The notes: a model not told the origin generated them from the letters alone. A DNA stretch of 64,000 bases from Faecalibacterium prausnitzii (GCF_003324185.1 NZ_PXUP01000002.1:186001-250000); one strand, 5' to 3'; counted from the stretch's first letter, positions 35,679 through 44,494 are shown. Program-made: numbers and translations.

Positions 35679-36323
35679 TTAGACAAACAGCTGCCGGTCT
35701 GCCGTCAAAAACTTGGTGCGCAGAATGTTGGCACTTGCGGCGGGCAGGCCGAACTTTTCTTCCAGAAAACCGGTGAGCAGCGAGGGGTTCAGGTTCAGCT
35801 CCTGCGCAGCGGGCAGGCACAGCTCCAGCTGCACGGTGTCCCCCAGTACAGTATAACTAAGCTGCGGGATATGCTCTTTAAGGTTCACGATCTTTTTGCC
35901 GCGCTTGCTGTGCTTTTCCACGGGGGCTGTCTCCAGCGCATTATACTGCTCCAGCACCGTAGCGGCAGCCGCCAGGTAGCTGATGCGGTAGCAGGCAAAG
36001 GCGATGCTGTCCGCCTTCATTTCCACCGGAGCCACCCGGGTAACATGGATACCGGCGGGCATAATGGCGTTGAGGGCGGTCCGCCACTGGGCAAAATCCG
36101 GGGCTTCCGCCTCGGTCTTAACGTCCACGCACTCGCACTCGCTCTCCTGTCCCAACGAGAGCGGGCAGGCAAAGGTCATGTAGATATGGGGGTTGAAACC
36201 CAGCGTATGCCACACCGGCAGACCGCTGCGCTTGAGCACCCGCTGCATCACCCGCTGCAGGTCCAGCAGGGAGATATAGGAGGCTTCATTTTTCTTTTCA
36301 AACGAGATTCTGACTGTAATCAA
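35679..36323 (-). CDS. TIGR03936 family radical SAM-associated protein
   Basis: A 214-residue DUF2344/TIGR03936 protein, which in many species is fused to or encoded beside the TIGR03960 B12-binding radical SAM protein. The N-terminal RISFEKKNEASYISLLDLQRVMQR and HTLGFNPHIYMTFACPLSLG are typical; the fold resembles tRNA-pseudouridine-synthase-like or RRM domains. Here it is a separate gene overlapping the radical SAM gene by 26 bases. The function is unknown; a tRNA or rRNA modification step is a plausible inference. Confidence 0.88.
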   Translation of the reverse strand: MITVRISFEKKNEASYISLLDLQRVMQRVLKRSGLPVWHTLGFNPHIYMTFACPLSLGQESECECVDVKTEAEAPDFAQWRTALNAIMPAGIHVTRVAPVEMKADSIAFACYRISYLAAAATVLEQYNALETAPVEKHSKRGKKIVNLKEHIPQLSYTVLGDTVQLELCLPAAQELNLNPSLLTGFLEEKFGLPAASANILRTKFLTADRQLFV

Positions 36324-38157
36324 AGCAGGGACCTCCTAACAGATGGTTGGCACCGCATGCGTTGCAGGCACGGTTGCAGGGCGGGGTGGTCTGGGCGGCC
36401 AGAGCCTTGTTGTACTCCCGCACCAGATACTCGTGGGTGATGCCGTAGTCCATGTGGGACCACGGGGTCACCTCGTCCAGCGCGATGGGGCGCTGGCAGT
36501 AGAAGGCGGGGTCGATGCCCATGTCTGCAAAGGTCTGCATCCAGGTATCGTACTTGAAGCACTCCTCCCAGCCGTCGAAGTAGCAGCCGCGCTTATAAGC
36601 CTCCACGATGACCGGGGCAAGGCGGCGGTCACCCTTGGCGAACACACCCTCTAAGAAGCTGGTGGTGCTGTCGTGATAGTTCACCTTGATCTTGCGGCTG
36701 TGCACGCTTTCCAGCAGGTGCTTCTGCTTGGCCTGCAGGGTCTCGGCGGTATCCATGGGCACGAACTGGAAGGGGGTGTGGGGCTTGGGCACAAAGCAGG
36801 CGCAGCTAATGGTCACCTGCACGCCGCGTCCCTTGGCGTGGTTCGTATTCTTGTAGTAGAGGTCTACCACCTTCTGAGCAGTCTCGGCAATACCCTCGAT
36901 ATCCTCCATGGTCTCGGTGGGCAGGCCCATCATGAAGTAAAGCTTGACCGAGGTGTAGCCTGCATTGAAAGCGATGGTGCAGGTCTTTTCGATCTCGTCC
37001 CAGGTGACGTTTTTGTTGATGACATTGCGCAGGCGCTGGGTACCGGCCTCGGCAGCAAAGGTCAGGCCGCTCTTGCGCACCTTGGTGGTCTTTTCAATGA
37101 GGCTCTGGGAGAAGTTGTCCACGCGCAGGGAAGGCAGCGACAGGCTGACGTGCTCCTTGGGTGCCCACTCGTTCAGATCGTCCAGCAGTTCTTCCAGCTG
37201 ACCGTGGTCAGAGGTGGAAAGGCTGGAAAGGCTCAGTTCTTCGTAGCCGGTGTTTGCACACAGATCCTGTGCTGCCTTGTTCAGCAAACTGGCATCGCGC
37301 TGGCGCATGGGGCGGTACAAGAAGCCTGCCTGACAAAACCGGCAGCCGCGCACACAACCGCGCAGCACCTCGATGCTGGCGCGATCCTGAATAGCACCTA
37401 CCATGGGCACCACAAAGTTTGTGGGCGGGGCAAACTGGTTCAGATCCTTGATGATGGCTTTGGTGATGCGTGCGGGGATGCCCGGCTCGTTGGGGGTGAT
37501 GGCCTTCACTCTGCCATCCTCGTGGTAGGTGACATCGTAGAAAGCCGGGATGTACACGCCCGGGATCTTTGCAATGTTGAGCAGCAGCTGTTTTTTGGAG
37601 ATGCCCTCTTTTTTAGCCTTTTCGATCTCGGCGCAGATGGCGGGCAGCTGGTTCTCGCCCTCGCCCAGTTGGATGACATCAAAGAAATCCGCAATGGGCT
37701 CAGCGTTGCAGGCGCAGGGGCCGCCCGCTACGATCAGCGGCCAGCGGTCATCACGGTCTTTGGAGTAGAACGGGATGCCCGCCAAGTCCAGCATGGCAAG
37801 GATATTGGTATAGGAAAGCTCGTACTGCAAAGTAAAGCCCACAGCATCAAAGGCCGTGAGAGGGTCCTTGCTCTCCATGGTGTACAGCGGCAGCTGCAGG
37901 CGCTCCATCTCTGCCTTCATATCCAGCCAGGGCATAAAGGCGCGCTCGCACCACCAGTTTTCGTGGCTGTTGAGCAGCTCGTACAGGATCTTTTCGCCCA
38001 GAAAGGACATTCCCACCTCGTAGGTATCCGGGAAGCAGAAGGCAAAGCGCACATCCACCTTGTCCTTTTCTTTATAGATACTGCCGGGCTCGCCGCCGGT
38101 GTAGCGGCCGGGCTTCTGCACCCGTCCCAGCGCTTCTTTCAGTTTGGGATCAAACAT
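36298..38157 (-). CDS. TIGR03960 family B12-binding radical SAM protein
   Basis: A 619-residue enzyme with an N-terminal cobalamin-binding-like region followed by a radical SAM barrel whose [4Fe-4S] ligands are in EVLRGCVRGCRFCQ. The tail contains PWSHMDYGITHEYLV and several cysteines (PCNRACNACGANH) that may hold another cluster. The substrate is unknown. Its tight link to the TIGR03936 partner suggests nucleic-acid modification. The ATG follows GGAGGACCCG. It lies 37 bases downstream of the SpoIVFB-like peptidase gene. Confidence 0.9.
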   Translation of the reverse strand: MFDPKLKEALGRVQKPGRYTGGEPGSIYKEKDKVDVRFAFCFPDTYEVGMSFLGEKILYELLNSHENWWCERAFMPWLDMKAEMERLQLPLYTMESKDPLTAFDAVGFTLQYELSYTNILAMLDLAGIPFYSKDRDDRWPLIVAGGPCACNAEPIADFFDVIQLGEGENQLPAICAEIEKAKKEGISKKQLLLNIAKIPGVYIPAFYDVTYHEDGRVKAITPNEPGIPARITKAIIKDLNQFAPPTNFVVPMVGAIQDRASIEVLRGCVRGCRFCQAGFLYRPMRQRDASLLNKAAQDLCANTGYEELSLSSLSTSDHGQLEELLDDLNEWAPKEHVSLSLPSLRVDNFSQSLIEKTTKVRKSGLTFAAEAGTQRLRNVINKNVTWDEIEKTCTIAFNAGYTSVKLYFMMGLPTETMEDIEGIAETAQKVVDLYYKNTNHAKGRGVQVTISCACFVPKPHTPFQFVPMDTAETLQAKQKHLLESVHSRKIKVNYHDSTTSFLEGVFAKGDRRLAPVIVEAYKRGCYFDGWEECFKYDTWMQTFADMGIDPAFYCQRPIALDEVTPWSHMDYGITHEYLVREYNKALAAQTTPPCNRACNACGANHLLGGPCFDYSQNLV

Positions 38158-38194
38158 CGGGTCCTCCATAAACAATCCGTTTTTTGCGTTCTTT

Positions 38195-38704
38195 TTATTT
38201 TACCCCAAATGTGCCGGTTTTGCAATCGTTTCCGGCGGGTTGTGTGCACTTTCCGTATTTTTGCCGCCAGAGCGCCGCCGCGCACGCCGCTATCTGTGCA
38301 CCATCCAGCGGCGGGATTGGCAAAAGGTTGAACAGCCCCGTCAGCAGATTTGCCGCCCAGAACGCGCTGCCGCGGATGGTGGCAGCTTGCGCAAGGCGCA
38401 GCGCCCACGCCCCGGCAAGTAAAAAATTGACCGCAGGCCCGGCGGCGGCCAGCACGAGCCGCTGGCGCGGGGAGAGCCTTTCCCCTACTGTGCGCATACA
38501 AAAGCCGGTCATGGTCGCCTCAATGACCGGCAGATGCCTTTGCTGGATGCAGTAGACAAAAATGTGCCCCAGCTCGTGCAGAATAGCCGCCAGTAGCCCC
38601 AGACGCAGAAAACCGCTGGCATCAAAGTAGAGCAGCAGGTACACCACACCGCACAGCAGCACCGGGTCCCGGAATACAAGCTTCCCCACCCGCAGCCGGT
38701 TCAC
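38195..38704 (-). CDS. M50 site-2-type metallopeptidase (SpoIVFB-like)
   Basis: A 169-residue membrane protease. The zinc motif HELGH lies within an early membrane helix (AAILHELGHIF), and the third ligand is in the later NLLPIPPLDGAQ segment. The compact four-helix, PDZ-free layout resembles SpoIVFB, which cleaves pro-sigma-K during sporulation. The start is taken as the GTG that overlaps the M23 stop (GTGA), with GGAG eight bases upstream; an ATG 17 codons earlier also exists inside the upstream gene. The pairing with an M23 protein directly upstream mirrors Bacillus spoIVFA-spoIVFB. Confidence 0.85.
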   Translation of the reverse strand: MNRLRVGKLVFRDPVLLCGVVYLLLYFDASGFLRLGLLAAILHELGHIFVYCIQQRHLPVIEATMTGFCMRTVGERLSPRQRLVLAAAGPAVNFLLAGAWALRLAQAATIRGSAFWAANLLTGLFNLLPIPPLDGAQIAACAAALWRQKYGKCTQPAGNDCKTGTFGVK

Positions 38705-39231
38705 GGGGCATTCTCCAACAGGGCGGCGGGGTCGCAGGCAGCGCCCTGCTGCCACAGTTCCAGATGCAGGTGCGCACCGGTGGCGCGGCCTGTCTGCCCT
38801 ACTGTGCCCAGCGCCTGCCCGGCCTGCACCACCTCTCCCGGGCGGACATAGAGGTATTGCAGGTGCGCGTAGCGGGTCTCGCAGCCATCCGGGTGCAGGA
38901 TGCGCAGATGGTTGCCGTAGCTTGGGCTGTATGCCGCTGCGGTCACTACCCCGCCCTGTACTGCCCGCACTGCCGTGCCCGCTATGCAGGCAAGGTCAAG
39001 CCCCTGATGGAACGCAGGCTTGCCGGTAAAGGGGTCTGTCCGCGCGCCGTAGGCGTCCGAGATGCGCCACGCCGCAGTATCCAGCGGAAAGCAATACTTT
39101 TTGGTATTCCGCGCAGCCTGCACCGGCAAAGCCGCCAGCAGGCAGAGTGCCAGCCCCGCCAGCACAAGTGCCATGATGCCCCACCGCCATCTGCGCAGCT
39201 TTGCTGCCTGTCCGCTCCGTTTTGCCCGCAT
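38701..39231 (-). CDS. M23 (LytM) family protein, SpoIVFA-like
   Basis: A 176-residue protein with a basic start, one membrane helix (about 20-38) and an extracytoplasmic LytM/M23 domain. The metal ligands are intact: H and D in FHQGLDLA and HxH in AHLHLELW. In Bacillus SpoIVFA has the same single-helix plus LytM layout and holds SpoIVFB inactive until signalled. Here the M50 gene follows with a 4-base overlap. The intact zinc site means it could also be a true endopeptidase. The ATG follows AGGAGGGCGGTGT. A sigma-E-like -10 (CATACACT) lies upstream. Confidence 0.82.
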   Translation of the reverse strand: MRAKRSGQAAKLRRWRWGIMALVLAGLALCLLAALPVQAARNTKKYCFPLDTAAWRISDAYGARTDPFTGKPAFHQGLDLACIAGTAVRAVQGGVVTAAAYSPSYGNHLRILHPDGCETRYAHLQYLYVRPGEVVQAGQALGTVGQTGRATGAHLHLELWQQGAACDPAALLENAP

Positions 39232-39253
39232 ACACCGCCCTCCTATCCCGAAT

Positions 39254-39261
39254 AGTGTATG
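39254..39261 (-). promoter_or_regulatory. Sigma-E-like -10 upstream of the M23/M50 pair
   Basis: Minus-strand CATACACT exactly fits the mother-cell sigma-E -10 consensus CATACANT and lies 22 bases before the M23 start. No convincing -35 (KMATATT) was found at the right distance, so this is tentative. Confidence 0.35.
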
Positions 39262-39289
39262 CACAAGCAACGGGCGGGAGAACATAAAC

Positions 39290-39331
39290 AAAAAAACAGA
39301 GCCGTCGCACAAATTTCTGCGCAGTAGCTCT
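39290..39331 (-). terminator. ppk1 terminator
   Basis: A 13-bp imperfect hairpin (AGAGC.../...GCTCT, two mismatches) followed on the minus strand by seven U residues, 26 bases after the ppk1 stop. Confidence 0.75.
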
Positions 39332-39357
39332 GGCTTTGATTTACATGATTTTACAGA

Positions 39358-41751
39358 TCAGCGCCGAAAAAAGCTTCCTATGCGTTCCAGCAGGCTCTTT
39401 TTCTTGGGTGCGGTGACAACAGGCTTTACAGCCGGGCGGGGTGCAGCCGGAGCTTTGGGGGTGGGCTGCGCAGCGCGGGGCTTATTGTTCAGCATCTGCT
39501 CCAGCGCCTCGTAGTGGTCGGGCTGCTGTGCCGCCGGGGCGGCCTTCTCGGCCTTTTCCGGTGCAGGCTGGAACACATGGGGCAGCTCCTGCTTCAGCTG
39601 CTCCACGGTAACTTCCTGACAGACTGCCGCCGGTTTTTCTGCTTCCGGGGCAGGGGTGGTGCACTTCCACGGCTCGGGGCGCTGCCAGTCGTTGCGCAGC
39701 AGCTCGTACATGCCCATCTGACTGTTGACCAACGGCTCGCCCTCGGCGGGCTTTACCTTCTGGTAGTTGCCGCTGGCATCCATGACCCTAGCGTTGACAT
39801 TATCCCGCAGCTGCAGCTGAAGGATATCCGTGAGTTTTTGCACCAGAGCGGGATCCTCCACCCGCACGCCCACCTCTACGCGGCACTCGGTATTGCGGGT
39901 GAGGAAGTCGCCGGAGGCAATATAAATGCGAGTGTGGGTGCCATCGAAGAAGCTATAAATGCGACCATGCTCAAGATACCGTCCCACCAGACTGCGGATG
40001 TGCAGGTTCTCGGTCTTGCCGGGCACCTCTGCGCGCACACAGCAAATGCCGCGCACGATCATATCAATGCGCACCCCGGCGCAGCTGGCTTCCTGCAATT
40101 TGAGGATGATGTCCCGGTCGCTGATAGAATTGTTTTTCAGGATCATGGAAGCCGGACGTCCCATGCGGGCGGCAGCGATAACGTGATCCATCTCGTCCAG
40201 CAGCACGCTCTTGAAGCGCAGCGGAGCCACCAACATCTTGTCGCTTTCCTCGGTGAGCTGCTGCACGGCCAGATTGCGGAACACCTTGGAGGCTTCCTCG
40301 CCGATGCGCTCGTCTGCGGTGATGAAGGAATAATCGGTATACAGCTCGCTGGTTTTTTCGTTGTAGTTGCCGGTACCGATCTGGGTGATGTAGGAGTAGC
40401 CCTCTGCTCCCTTGCGGGTGATGAGGGTCAGTTTGGAGTGCACCTTGTAGTCCTCGAAGCCGTAGATGACAGTACAGCCGGCGCTTTCCAGCTGCTTGGA
40501 CCAGTCGATGTTATTCTGCTCGTCAAAGCGGGCGCGCAGCTCCACCAGCGCTACCACTTCCTTGCCGTTTTCGGCAGCTTCCATCAGCGCCTGCACGATC
40601 TGGGACTCCCGCGCCATGCGGTAGAGGGTCATCTTGATAGAGATGACGTCCGGGTCCTGTGCGGCCTTTTTGAGCATGGCGATAAAGGGGCGGATGGACT
40701 GGTACGGGTAGCTGAGCAGCACGTCATGCTTCTGTACCTCGGCAGCCAGATCATAATCCGGCGGCGGCAGCATGGGGCGTGCGGGGGCGTAGAACAGCGC
40801 CGGGTGACCCTCGGCCTCCATGCGGCCGGAAAGCTTGAAGAAGAAGCTCAGATCCAGCGGGCTCTTTTGCAAGAACACCCGCTTGCGGGTCAGTTCCAGA
40901 CGGCTGCACAGCAGCCGCTCCACCTCCGGTGCGGGGGCGGGAGTGATCTGCAAACGGACAGCGGCCAGCTTGCGGCGGCGCCGGAGCAGCTCGGTCATGA
41001 TCTCACGGTAATCGATATCGTGATCCATCATGCCCTCTTTTACGTCGATATCTGCGTTGCGGGTGACCCGGAACAGGCATTTTTCCTGAATAGAATCCTT
41101 GCCGAAGATGCTGGACGCATAGTGCAGCACCAGCTCCTCGGTGAGGGCAAACTGCACAGCGCCGTCCTTTTTGATGAAGTGCAGCCGTTCCATCTGGCTG
41201 GAGATAGGCACGATGCCAAGGCTCTGCTCCTGCGTGTGCTTTTCCTTGAGCAGCACGCCAAGATAGATCTCCTTGTTGCGCAAAAACGGGAACGGATGGC
41301 GGTTATCCACGATCTGCGGGCTGAGGATGGGGAACAGCTCGGACTGGAAGTATTTTTTCCAGAGATGCTCCTCTTCCTTGGTCAGGTGATCGAAATCCAC
41401 CTTATGATAGCCGTTCTCTGCCAAATTTTCCAGCGCTTTTGCGTAGAATTTATCACATTCTTCCTGCAGCTGCGCCGTTTTGGGCATAATGGCGGCAAGC
41501 TGCTCGGCGGCGGTCATGTTGGTCTTGTTTTCCCGCTTTTCCTTTTTGGTCTTGCTCTGCTCAAGGTTTGCGCGCTCCTGCAAGGAGCCCACGCGCACCA
41601 TGAAAAACTCGTCCAGATTGGAGCCGTAAATTGCCAGAAATTTGATCCGCTCGCCCAGCGGGACGTTCTTGTCCTTGCCCAGCGCCAGAACGCGGCGGTT
41701 GAAATCCAGCCAGCTCAGTTCGCGGTTGATAAAGATCGATTCGTCACTCAT
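39358..41751 (-). CDS. ppk1: Polyphosphate kinase 1
   Basis: Polymerises the gamma phosphate of ATP into polyphosphate. In 797 residues the N-terminal domain (SIFINRELSWLDFNRRVL) leads to two phospholipase-D-like domains carrying the catalytic histidine region YKVHSKLTLI and the second histidine segment near HGRIYSFFDGTHTRIYIASGD. The family usually has about 690-720 residues. The extra 80-100 residues at the C-terminus are a proline/alanine/lysine-rich, probably disordered tail ending in a basic LLERIGSFFRR helix. The ATG has only a modest site (GGAG 11 bases upstream). It lies 53 bases after the ComEA-like gene. Confidence 0.95.
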   Translation of the reverse strand: MSDESIFINRELSWLDFNRRVLALGKDKNVPLGERIKFLAIYGSNLDEFFMVRVGSLQERANLEQSKTKKEKRENKTNMTAAEQLAAIMPKTAQLQEECDKFYAKALENLAENGYHKVDFDHLTKEEEHLWKKYFQSELFPILSPQIVDNRHPFPFLRNKEIYLGVLLKEKHTQEQSLGIVPISSQMERLHFIKKDGAVQFALTEELVLHYASSIFGKDSIQEKCLFRVTRNADIDVKEGMMDHDIDYREIMTELLRRRRKLAAVRLQITPAPAPEVERLLCSRLELTRKRVFLQKSPLDLSFFFKLSGRMEAEGHPALFYAPARPMLPPPDYDLAAEVQKHDVLLSYPYQSIRPFIAMLKKAAQDPDVISIKMTLYRMARESQIVQALMEAAENGKEVVALVELRARFDEQNNIDWSKQLESAGCTVIYGFEDYKVHSKLTLITRKGAEGYSYITQIGTGNYNEKTSELYTDYSFITADERIGEEASKVFRNLAVQQLTEESDKMLVAPLRFKSVLLDEMDHVIAAARMGRPASMILKNNSISDRDIILKLQEASCAGVRIDMIVRGICCVRAEVPGKTENLHIRSLVGRYLEHGRIYSFFDGTHTRIYIASGDFLTRNTECRVEVGVRVEDPALVQKLTDILQLQLRDNVNARVMDASGNYQKVKPAEGEPLVNSQMGMYELLRNDWQRPEPWKCTTPAPEAEKPAAVCQEVTVEQLKQELPHVFQPAPEKAEKAAPAAQQPDHYEALEQMLNNKPRAAQPTPKAPAAPRPAVKPVVTAPKKKSLLERIGSFFRR

Positions 41752-41804
41752 AACAATATATCTCCATATTTCCTCTTTGACCAAGGCAGCAAGCGGGGTG
41801 CGCT

Positions 41805-42149
41805 CTAGCGGACATACGCCTGCCCTGCCCATGAATCCACCATTGCTTGGGTAATGCCCGGCACCTGTGCCGCATCCTCCACCTGTGCAAACGGGCCGTG
41901 CCGCGCCCGGTAGTCCAGAATGGCCTGTGCATTGTGGGGGCCGACACCGGGCAGGGTGCACAAAGCGTCTGCATCGGCTGTGTTCAGTTCCACCTGCGTA
42001 TACGCTGCCAGCTCCTTTGTGTCCGGCAGTGTCTGCGGCGTTTGCGCTTGCAGCGGCACTGCAAACCGGAACGCCAGCACAGCACAGACCCCTGCGGCGG
42101 CAAGACACAGCAGCAGGAACAGCTCCTCGCGGCGTTTTTTGTTTTGCAT
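41805..42149 (-). CDS. ComEA-like helix-hairpin-helix protein
   Basis: A 114-residue protein with one N-terminal membrane helix and a C-terminal pair of helix-hairpin-helix motifs (LNTADADALCTLPGVG and the VPGI segment), as in the DNA receptor ComEA. In competent bacteria this binds incoming double-stranded DNA at the cell surface. No comEB, comEC or other competence gene lies nearby, so uptake in this organism is unproven. The ATG follows GGGAGAAGAAGCCT. Confidence 0.85.
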   Translation of the reverse strand: MQNKKRREELFLLLCLAAAGVCAVLAFRFAVPLQAQTPQTLPDTKELAAYTQVELNTADADALCTLPGVGPHNAQAILDYRARHGPFAQVEDAAQVPGITQAMVDSWAGQAYVR

Positions 42150-42185
42150 AGGCTTCTTCTCCCATTCTACCTGATTTTTTGCTAA

Positions 42186-42217
42186 AAAGAAAGCCCTCTG
42201 CAGAAAAATTGCAGAGG
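42186..42217 (-). terminator. Terminator of the lspA-rluD-HAD unit
   Basis: Stem CCTCTGCA (42195-42202) / TGCAGAGG (42210-42217) followed on the minus strand by a U-rich tract (CTTTCTTTTT). It lies between the HAD-like gene and the ComEA-like gene. Confidence 0.75.
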
Positions 42218-42231
42218 ACCTTGCATAAGTT

Positions 42232-43059
42232 TTACACAGATTTTTCAGCAGCACGCACCATGCGGTACAAAACCTCCACGGCAGCGCCACCGGCGGCATC
42301 CGTCAGGGTGACCTGCCCGGCGGCAAGGCGCAACTCTGCCGGGGCATCGGCGGCCACTGCGCTGTGCTCCACGGTCTGCACCAGCTCCAGCATGGGCTGA
42401 CCGCCCGCCAGCACCAGAACCTGCTCCGCACCCACCTGCGCCATGGTGCAGACGGTGTCCAGCATTTCCCGTCCGGAGATCCGCTTGGGGGTGAGGACAA
42501 GGGTGTCCGGGGCAATGCGCTCACCCAGCAGGGCAACATGATCCCCGATGGCCTTTTCTGCCAGCGAGATCAGGGGCACAGACTTGCTGTCCTGATACAG
42601 CAACACCCGCAGTACCTGCTCGGGGTGGATATCGGCGGCGTTTGCCAGCAGATACGGGGTCCACTCCTGCCGCAGGTGGCGCTCCAGCGCAGTGCTCATG
42701 CGCAGCACACGGGTGGTGCCGTCCTGCATCTGCACGGCAACGCCCACGCCGGGGGTATCCGGCAGGCAGGCAAAAAGCTCCTGCTGCTGGGCAAAGCTGC
42801 ACAGGGGCACCCGGTTGCCGTCGGCATAGTGGTAGGCCATGGTGCCGCCGCACACCAGCGCAGGCGCAGCCAGACGCACGCTGCCCAGAATGGAGCGCAC
42901 GGCACGCGGGGAGCGCTGCGAAAAAACGGTCAGTCTGCCGCCGCGGCTGCTGAACAGCTGCAAAACATCCCGCACCACCTGGGTCAGATTGCCATCCTCG
43001 CCCAGCAGCAGGTTATCCAGATCACAGAGCACCAAAGTGGATGCCAGAGAATCGTTCAT
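42232..43059 (-). CDS. Degenerate Cof-like HAD family protein
   Basis: A 275-residue protein with the outline of a Cof-type haloacid-dehalogenase phosphatase: motif I with D13 and D15 (CDLDNLLLGEDG instead of DxDGTLL), a motif II-like FSQRSPRAV, a cap region, and a motif III lysine in TPKRISGREML. Motif IV, normally GDxxND, reads AGGQPMLELV, so the metal-binding aspartates are lost. It may be a non-catalytic family member. The ATG follows AGGAGG and overlaps the rluD stop by four bases. The frame is open and well preserved, so it is not a pseudogene. Confidence 0.7.
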   Translation of the reverse strand: MNDSLASTLVLCDLDNLLLGEDGNLTQVVRDVLQLFSSRGGRLTVFSQRSPRAVRSILGSVRLAAPALVCGGTMAYHYADGNRVPLCSFAQQQELFACLPDTPGVGVAVQMQDGTTRVLRMSTALERHLRQEWTPYLLANAADIHPEQVLRVLLYQDSKSVPLISLAEKAIGDHVALLGERIAPDTLVLTPKRISGREMLDTVCTMAQVGAEQVLVLAGGQPMLELVQTVEHSAVAADAPAELRLAAGQVTLTDAAGGAAVEVLYRMVRAAEKSV

Positions 43060-43988
43060 GTGTTTTTCCTCCTGAGAGTTGCGAGAAAATGGGTAAAGTA
43101 GTCCGGCAGCTCGGAATCGAACCGCAGCTGCTCCCCGGTGATGGGGTGGACAAAGCCCAGCGTTTTGGCGTGCAGACACTGGCCGTGCAGGCTGGTGATG
43201 CAGTTGTGGGGGCCGTACACCGGGTCCCCTGCCACCGGGTGGTGGATGGAGGCCATGTGTACACGGATCTGATGGGTGCGGCCGGTCTTTAGGCGACATT
43301 CCAGCAGGGTGAACTCCCCCAGCCGCTCCAGCACCTTATAGCCGGTGTAGGCATACTTGGTGTGGGGCTCATTTGCCGGGTAGACCGCCATTTTTTTGCG
43401 GTCGATCTTGCTGCGGCCGAGGTTTGCTTCCACAAAGCCCTCGTCCTGCGCAAAGCCGCCGTAAACTACCGTCTGGTAGGCGCGCTCCACGCTGTGCACT
43501 GCCATCTGCTGGGAAAGGCCGATGTGGGTAGCGTCGTCCTTTGCCACCACCAGCAGGCCGCTGGTGTCCTTATCGATGCGGTGGACGATGCCAGGGCGGA
43601 TCTCACCGCCAATGCCGGAAAGGCTGCCCTTGCAGTGCCACAGCAGGGCGTTGACCAGCGTGCCGTCCGGGTTGCCGGGTGCGGGGTGCACCACCATGCC
43701 CTTGGGCTTGTTGACCACCAGCAGATGGGCGTCCTCGTAGACGATCTCCAGCGGAATATCCTGCGGCACGGCCTCGATGGGCTTTGCGTCTGGGATCTCC
43801 AGCAGCACGGTGTCCCCTGCCTTGAGTTTCAGGCTTTTGGCCACGGCCTTGCCGTTACACTGCACATGCCCCTCGGCCACCAGCGCCTGCAACGCCGAGC
43901 GGGACAGGCCGGTGTCCTCGCCGCTGAGAAAGCGGTCGATACGCTGACCGGCAGTCTCCTGCTCTACGATAAATTCACGCTGTTCCAT
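43056..43988 (-). CDS. rluD: RluD-type 23S rRNA pseudouridine synthase
   Basis: A 310-residue pseudouridine synthase with an N-terminal S4 RNA-binding domain (RIDRFLSGEDTGLSRSALQALVAEGHV) and the RluA-type catalytic domain with HRIDKDTSGLLVVAK, whose aspartate is the nucleophile, plus TGRTHQIRVH. It modifies helix 69 of 23S rRNA or related sites. It follows lspA by three bases, a common Firmicute pairing, and overlaps the HAD-like gene. Confidence 0.92.
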   Translation of the reverse strand: MEQREFIVEQETAGQRIDRFLSGEDTGLSRSALQALVAEGHVQCNGKAVAKSLKLKAGDTVLLEIPDAKPIEAVPQDIPLEIVYEDAHLLVVNKPKGMVVHPAPGNPDGTLVNALLWHCKGSLSGIGGEIRPGIVHRIDKDTSGLLVVAKDDATHIGLSQQMAVHSVERAYQTVVYGGFAQDEGFVEANLGRSKIDRKKMAVYPANEPHTKYAYTGYKVLERLGEFTLLECRLKTGRTHQIRVHMASIHHPVAGDPVYGPHNCITSLHGQCLHAKTLGFVHPITGEQLRFDSELPDYFTHFLATLRRKNT

Positions 43989-43991
43989 AAT

Positions 43992-44474
43992 TTACTGCTC
44001 CTTGGAAGCGGCATCATCGGCGTGCACTTCGTCCAGAAAGATCACCAGCACCCACAGTGCCACGCCCACGCAAACGCAGATATCTGCAAAATTGAACACA
44101 GCAAAGCGCATGAACAGCAGGTTGATGTAGTCCACCACCTCGCCGTTGAGCACACGGTCGATCAGGTTGCCGATGCCGCCGCCCAGCACCAGCACCAGCG
44201 CTGCCTGCTGCAGGCGCTTGCCGCGGCTGCGGAAAAACAGGCCATAGGCGACCGCCAGCAGCGCCGCGCTTGTGGCGATGATCAGGAACAGCTGCTTGCC
44301 GCTGAGCAGGCTGAAAGCCATGCCCGGATTGAGCACGAACCGCAGCTCCACCACATGGGGGATGAACGGCATAGCGCCTACCGGCTGCAAAACCTGCACC
44401 GCCCACAGTTTGATCAGCTGGTCAATGCCGATCAGCGCAGCCACAGCTGCCAGATTGAAGAGTACAAATGCCAT
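43992..44474 (-). CDS. lspA: Lipoprotein signal peptidase
   Basis: Aspartic protease that removes signal peptides from diacylated prolipoproteins. The 160-residue, four-helix membrane protein has the catalytic D106 (GNLIDRV) and D131 (FNFADIC) and conserved IDQLIKLW and NPGMAFSLL. It is the first gene of lspA-rluD-HAD, just downstream of the ileS terminator. Confidence 0.96.
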   Translation of the reverse strand: MAFVLFNLAAVAALIGIDQLIKLWAVQVLQPVGAMPFIPHVVELRFVLNPGMAFSLLSGKQLFLIIATSAALLAVAYGLFFRSRGKRLQQAALVLVLGGGIGNLIDRVLNGEVVDYINLLFMRFAVFNFADICVCVGVALWVLVIFLDEVHADDAASKEQ

Positions 44475-44494
44475 TAGCTACCTCGTTTCTGTTA

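Noticed and set aside
42156-42161. Possible -10 (TAGAAT) upstream of the ComEA-like gene
   Set aside because: The -35 is poor and the position is within 10 bases of the ribosome site, too close to be convincing.
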